Assembly (NCBI GenBank): GCA_002399225.1
Contig: DHDF01000081.1
Location: 1-8,464 of the forward strand
DNA length: 8,464 nt
Direction: 5' to 3'
DNA from: a bacterium UBA4883
Lineage (GTDB): Bacteria > Bacillota > Clostridia > Oscillospirales > Acutalibacteraceae
Shown: positions 5,338 to 8,464 of the stretch, in pieces
Position numbering within the stretch: the stretch's first letter is position 1
Layout of the letters: each line of letters opens with the position of its first letter
The notes under the pieces: generated by a model
The model's database searches: none
What the model was told of the DNA's origin: nothing
What the model saw: the letters and a program-made list of their open reading frames with translations, nothing else
Position numbers and translations under genes: made by a program

Positions 5338-6399
5338 TTTTATCCTTGTGATTTCCATCGGTTTGCGTGGAAGACTCAGAAGCAGCGCAAGGCATAGCAC
5401 CAGCAAAGCCACCGTCGCGGCCGGCGTGGAAGAAAGCGCGCCGTAAACCGGCCCTGCAAAGCTGCAGAATGTTTCTTTTGTCCCCGGGAACAAAAGCATC
5501 AGCCCCCAGGAGACGACGGCGGAGAAAAGCGCCTGCAACAGCCGGAAGGCGGCAAAGCGCACTTTGCTGAAATTCAATTCGGTCAGCGTGGAAAAAACCT
5601 GAAAATGGACGCAGACGCCTCCCCAGCCGATGGCCGCGGAAACTGCCCAGGGGGGCATCCCCAGACGTGCCAGATCCGAGCAGCCGCCCGTCACTTCCAG
5701 AAGGGCGGAAAGCCCGGCGGATTTAACCGGGTCGGTGCAGACCATTCGCAGCAGATTCATCAGCGCCGCGAACAGAATCACAAAACAGCACATATTGACG
5801 GTGGAGCGGGCCGCGTCGGCCGCCGATACCACCAGCGCCTGAGAGATGCTGGTTTCTTTTCTGTACTTCCGGTCCCCTGCATGCGGCTCTTCCCGCCTGG
5901 CAGTCAGACCGCAGCCGATGCCGAGCAGAAGAAACACAATCATTTGAGAGGTGAAAAGGAGGGCGCCTGCCCGCGGACTTTTTAGGAATCCGGCGCCAAC
6001 AGCCGTAATGACGAAGGAGGGCCCTGCATTGACGCAGAATCCAAGCATTCTTTCCGCCTGGCTTTGGCTGATTTCCCCATCCTCGTAGAGAGCGGCAACG
6101 GAACGGGCCCCGGCGGGATACCCGCCGATCAGGCTCATCAAAAGAGTCGGAGCCGCGCTGCCGGGCAGCCGGAATATTTTTTGGGTCAATCCTTCCAGGC
6201 ATCCTCCTGCTTTTCGCGCCAGACCGCTTTTTACCACAAAGACGGAGAGAACCATGAATGGATAAAGGGATGGAACGAGAACTTCCAGACAGTAGCCGAT
6301 GCCGTTTTTTGCTCCCTGAGTCGCCTGCGCGGGAAAAATCAAAAGAGCGCAGGCGGCGGTCAGCACGGCCAGAAGAAGTGCTCCTGTTTTCCACTTCAT
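5335..6399 (-). CDS. YlbJ-like sporulation integral membrane protein (nucleoside-recognition/Gate domain)
   Basis: This is a polytopic membrane protein of 354 residues with about eight hydrophobic segments, starting with an N-terminal signal-anchor (residues 5-23). Family-like motifs include VPSLYPFMVLS (42-52), GGYPAGARSVAALYEDGEIS (92-111), FCVNAGPSFV (121-130) and GWGGVCVHFQVF (258-269). These match the YlbJ family, sporulation membrane proteins built on the Gate or nucleoside-recognition fold. Several paralogues of this fold exist in Clostridia (YlbJ, SpmA/SpmB), so I give no gene symbol. The transported substrate, if any, is unknown. The open frame extends to 6471, but the ATG at 6399 has AGGAGG ten bases upstream and begins directly with the hydrophobic segment. 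An ATG at 6426 is a weaker alternative. The gene is divergent from the sporulation gene yqfC, which supports a role in spore formation. It is followed by the Cys-rich gene in the same unit. Confidence 0.85.
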   Translation of the reverse strand: MKWKTGALLLAVLTAACALLIFPAQATQGAKNGIGYCLEVLVPSLYPFMVLSVFVVKSGLARKAGGCLEGLTQKIFRLPGSAAPTLLMSLIGGYPAGARSVAALYEDGEISQSQAERMLGFCVNAGPSFVITAVGAGFLKSPRAGALLFTSQMIVFLLLGIGCGLTARREEPHAGDRKYRKETSISQALVVSAADAARSTVNMCCFVILFAALMNLLRMVCTDPVKSAGLSALLEVTGGCSDLARLGMPPWAVSAAIGWGGVCVHFQVFSTLTELNFSKVRFAAFRLLQALFSAVVSWGLMLLFPGTKETFCSFAGPVYGALSSTPAATVALLVLCLALLLSLPRKPMEITRIK

Positions 6400-6442
6400 G
6401 ACAAAGATCCCTCCTATTCCCTCCATATATATGCCTTCCCGC

Positions 6443-6471
6443 GGATATTTACCCCTGGTTTCGCATAGCAT
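6443..6471 (+). promoter_or_regulatory. SigmaE-type (mother-cell sporulation) promoter of yqfC-yqfD
   Basis: GGATATT (6443-6449) and CATAGCAT (6464-6471) are 14 bases apart. The sigmaE consensus in spore-formers is roughly KMATATT, 13-15 bases, CATACAMT, so the -35 matches at six of seven and the -10 at six of eight positions. Transcription would start near 6478, 28 bases before the yqfC start. In Bacillus subtilis yqfC and yqfD belong to the sigmaE regulon, which supports the call. Confidence 0.6.
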
Positions 6472-6505
6472 TAGGTGTAATCACTACGGGAGCGGGGGAT
6501 CCATT

Positions 6506-6754
6506 TTGGTACACAAAGACAATTTGCTGGCACATGCCGGGTTGAGCATGCCGACTCATATGGAGATCAACGGAAATACGGAGGCTGTGGTGGACGGGTG
6601 CAAGGGCGTGCTGGAGTACGACACGGATGTGATTCGTATCCGAACCGGCAGGCTGACGGTCCGCTTTACCGGCAGGGGACTCACCATTCGGTGCCTGACT
6701 GCAGATGCGCTGGTGGTTACGGGGTTTCTGACCGGAATCGAATTTCTGGTTTGA
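6506..6754 (+). CDS. yqfC: Sporulation protein YqfC
   Basis: This is a small protein of about 82 residues of the YqfC family, which in spore-formers is made in the mother cell; its molecular role is not established. The body fits a beta-rich repeat-like domain: LSMPTHMEINGN, GCKGVLEYDTDVIRIRTGRL, RGLTIRCL and VTGFLTGIEFLV. The pattern of short alternating strands ending in a GxIxE/F motif is typical of the family. No ATG is usable at the right place. The TTG at 6506 has five G residues (6494-6498) seven bases upstream and gives nearly the family length (90-odd residues), so it is the chosen start. The open frame continues upstream to 6398 but would cover the promoter. The stop overlaps the ribosome binding site of yqfD, showing tight coupling. 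Confidence 0.85.
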   Translation: MVHKDNLLAHAGLSMPTHMEINGNTEAVVDGCKGVLEYDTDVIRIRTGRLTVRFTGRGLTIRCLTADALVVTGFLTGIEFLV

Positions 6755-6764
6755 GGTGTTCGAG

Positions 6765-7943
6765 ATGTTATCGCTGAGAATCACCCGGTGGCTGATGGGC
6801 TATGTCCGGTTTTCGGTGATCGGAGGTAGTCCGGAACGCTTTTTCAATTCTTCTGTGAGGTCCGGCGCCATCCTGTGGAACATCGCTTCCCGCAGAAACA
6901 GCGGCGCTTGCGTTTTTGCAGGGGGGTACAAGGGACTGCGGCCCAGTGCGCGCAGGGCCGGCTGCCGACTCCGGGTTCGTGAACGCCGGGGATTGCCGTT
7001 CCTTTTGCGGCGTCTTCAGCCCCACCGCGGAATCGTGGCCGGATTTGCGGCATTTTTGGTCATTCTCGTTCTCCTTTCCCTGCATGTTTGGTGTATTGAT
7101 GTGACGGGAAACACGACGATGGATACGCGGACCGTGCTTTCGGCGCTTTCTGAAAACGGTCTGTATCCCGGCGTGCGGAAATCGGAAATTAATACGAAGA
7201 AGATCGAGCAGAAGCTGATGCTGATGTTCCCGAAAATCCGTTGGATGACCATCAATACACAGGGATGCAAGATGCAGGTTTGTATTCAGGAGAAAACGGA
7301 ACGGCCTAAAATTGAAAAGCAGGAGGGTGCCTGCAATGTAAAGGCTTCGACAACCGGACAGGTGGTCGCTATCCGCGTCTTCGCCGGCACGGCGCAAGTG
7401 AAGCCGGGGGACGCCGTGGTGGAGGGGCAGCTTTTGGTCAGCGGCGTTGTGGAAAATGAGTCGAGAGAAACGATGCTGGTTCATGCTTCGGCTGAAATCA
7501 TTGCGGAAACCACACATTCCTGCGAGATTCAAATCCCGCTCAGGCAGTCGGTCCGGAAACCGACGGGCAACCGGGCGGTGCGCAGAAGTCTGCAGCTGTT
7601 TGGGGCGGATTTCCCCTTAACTTTCATCGGCAGGCCGAAAGGGGATTATGATATTTCCGGTGTCCAGACCCGTTTCAGACTGTTCGGAACCCTTTTGCCC
7701 ATCAGCCTGTATGAAGAGAACTGGAACGGCATGCGGACCGTCCCCGTTGAAATTTCCCGGCAGCAGGCAATCGGTCAGGCTAAGAAAAAGCTTTCAGAGT
7801 ATGAACGGAATCTGCCGGAAGGAACAAAGGTCTTAAGCGCCCAGGCGCAGGATCGCGTGAAAAACGGAACGCTGGTTTATTCCGCTTCTATCAAATGTAA
7901 GGAAAATATTTCGAAACAGTCGGAAATATTAATAAAAACATAA
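6765..7943 (+). CDS. yqfD: Sporulation protein YqfD
   Basis: YqfD is a membrane-anchored protein conserved in spore-formers, 392 residues here, the family's usual length. A basic cytoplasmic N-terminal part (1-88, many Arg) is followed by one transmembrane segment (about 89-110). Next comes a segment beginning IDVTGN and ending in VCIQEK (about 111-177) that looks like a POTRA/FtsQ-type domain: strand, two helices and two strands, with NTKKIEQKL and IRWMTIN. Then comes a stretch (about 194-227) with TGQVVAIRV and VKPGDAVVEGQLLVSG, resembling a barrel-sandwich hybrid fold. The ATG at 6765 has GAGG eight bases upstream, within the end of yqfC. The GTG at 6756 lacks a site and is rejected. Family knowledge places it in the mother cell under sigmaE. 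Its mechanism is unknown. The POTRA and sandwich readings are my inference. Confidence 0.92.
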   Translation: MLSLRITRWLMGYVRFSVIGGSPERFFNSSVRSGAILWNIASRRNSGACVFAGGYKGLRPSARRAGCRLRVRERRGLPFLLRRLQPHRGIVAGFAAFLVILVLLSLHVWCIDVTGNTTMDTRTVLSALSENGLYPGVRKSEINTKKIEQKLMLMFPKIRWMTINTQGCKMQVCIQEKTERPKIEKQEGACNVKASTTGQVVAIRVFAGTAQVKPGDAVVEGQLLVSGVVENESRETMLVHASAEIIAETTHSCEIQIPLRQSVRKPTGNRAVRRSLQLFGADFPLTFIGRPKGDYDISGVQTRFRLFGTLLPISLYEENWNGMRTVPVEISRQQAIGQAKKKLSEYERNLPEGTKVLSAQAQDRVKNGTLVYSASIKCKENISKQSEILIKT

Positions 7944-7964
7944 CGTAATTTTGTATATTTTATA

Positions 7965-7993
7965 GTGACGAACTCTCGTAATTGTGATATAAT
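7965..7993 (+). promoter_or_regulatory. SigmaA promoter of phoH
   Basis: GTGACG (7965-7970) and TATAAT (7988-7993) are 17 bases apart, and the -10 is preceded by TGA, an extended -10. Transcription would begin near 8000, giving phoH an expression source independent of the sporulation genes before it. Confidence 0.75.
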
Positions 7994-8005
7994 AGTCTAA
8001 AATCT

Positions 8006-8035
8006 ATCCGGAAGCTCCTCAAAAATGCTTCGGAT
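8006..8035 (+). other. Leader hairpin just before the phoH ribosome binding site
   Basis: ATCCGGAAGC (8006-8015) pairs with GCTTCGGAT (8027-8035) with one bulged G and an 11-base loop, followed by TTTAGGTG, in which the ribosome site begins three bases after the stem. It lies in the predicted phoH leader. Only a short T-run (TTTT) follows, so it is a poor terminator. It could tune translation or mark the end of yqfD transcripts. Confidence 0.35.
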
Positions 8036-8048
8036 TTTAGGTGATGGA

Positions 8049-8464
8049 ATGTTCGAACAAAGAATTAATATTGACCGCATGGAACAGGCGGTCGCACTTT
8101 TTGGCAGTTTGGATGAAAATATTCGGATCATAGAGCAGGAGTATCATGTCTCTATCCTTTACCGCGGCAGCGAAATGAAAATTTCCGGTGAGCCGGACAA
8201 CGTCGGCAAAGCAGCCCGCGTCATTGAAAGTCTTCTGGCCCTGGTCAACCGGGGGGAAGCGCTGAACGAGCAGAATGTCCGCTACTGCATTTCTCTGGTC
8301 AATGAGGGAAGTGAAAGCAAGGTCGAGTCCCTCGCCGGCGACTGCATTTGCGTCACTTCCAAAGGCAAGCCCGTCAAGGCAAAGACCCTGGGGCAAAAAC
8401 GCTATTGTCAGGCGATCCAGAGCCATACGATTACGATCGGTGTCGGGCCGGCGGGAACCGGCAA
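8049..8464 (+). CDS. phoH: PhoH family ATPase, N-terminal 138 residues (runs off right edge)
   Basis: PhoH-like proteins are cytoplasmic P-loop NTPases linked to RNA metabolism, with a KH-like N-terminal region. Visible here are the N-terminal domain (FEQRINIDRMEQAVALFG, then VSILYRGSEMKISGEPDNV), the linker KAKTLGQKRYCQAI (about 111-124) and the start of the Walker A motif, GPAGTG at 133-138. The next codon is incomplete but begins AA, consistent with Lys. The ATG at 8049 fits the family start and has AGGTG about five bases upstream. The order yqfC-yqfD-phoH is the classic spore-former arrangement. By family knowledge one expects an HD-domain membrane phosphohydrolase (PgpH/YqfF) and ybeY just beyond the right edge. 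Confidence 0.95.
   Translation, partial: MFEQRINIDRMEQAVALFGSLDENIRIIEQEYHVSILYRGSEMKISGEPDNVGKAARVIESLLALVNRGEALNEQNVRYCISLVNEGSESKVESLAGDCICVTSKGKPVKAKTLGQKRYCQAIQSHTITIGVGPAGTG

Noticed and set aside
5723..6394. 223-residue Arg/Ser-rich minus-strand frame
   Set aside because: It is an alternate frame of the YlbJ-like gene with low-complexity composition and no motif.
8037..8426. 129-residue minus-strand frame opposite phoH
   Set aside because: It is antisense to the recognisable PhoH N-terminus and has no ribosome binding site evidence.

Overview
The window looks like chromosomal DNA from an endospore-forming member of the Clostridia, most likely an Oscillospiraceae/Ruminococcaceae-type organism. 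This rests on a yqfC-yqfD-phoH block, a YlbJ-like sporulation membrane protein, A+T-rich sigmaA promoters, purine-rich Shine-Dalgarno sites and small proteins of clostridial character. It is an ordinary core-genome region. I see no insertion sequence, CRISPR array, tRNA or rRNA, and no gene-free stretch longer than about 235 bases.

Left part (1-3563, all minus strand). From upstream to downstream in their own direction: a 57-residue small protein (3563-3390), a TspO/MBR membrane protein (3287-2808), a D-2-hydroxyacid dehydrogenase with its own promoter (2694-1714) ending in a hairpin terminator (about 1621-1665), then a ribbon-helix-helix (RHH) DNA-binding protein (1480-815) and the start of the ClpB disaggregase (780 to beyond base 1). 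The RHH gene has a near-consensus sigmaA promoter (TTGACA-17-TACAAT). It lies 34 bases before clpB with no terminator between, so the two probably form one transcript. No CIRCE or CtsR operator is visible there, so the RHH protein is a candidate for the missing heat-shock regulator. Two abutting 12-base palindromes just upstream of the -35 box are candidate operators.

Middle (3564-5026). A divergent intergenic region leads into a plus-strand gene for a two-domain HD/HD-GYP phosphohydrolase, a probable cyclic dinucleotide phosphodiesterase. It converges on a minus-strand unit that ends in a perfect 14-bp hairpin terminator.

Right part (5046-8464). The minus-strand unit is a YlbJ-like multi-pass membrane protein followed by a 73-residue Cys-rich protein, which may also have its own extended -10 promoter overlapping the stop codon of the first gene. 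Divergent from it on the plus strand are yqfC and yqfD, sporulation genes preceded by a good match to a sigmaE (mother-cell) promoter, and then phoH, whose own promoter lies in the yqfD-phoH gap. phoH runs off the right edge in its Walker A motif. The sporulation genes suggest that the two sides of the 6400-6505 divergence act in spore formation, while phoH also has a housekeeping promoter.

Nothing here is clearly a new system. The most worthwhile leads are the RHH-clpB operon with its tandem palindromes, the small uncharacterised proteins, and the tandem HD architecture.
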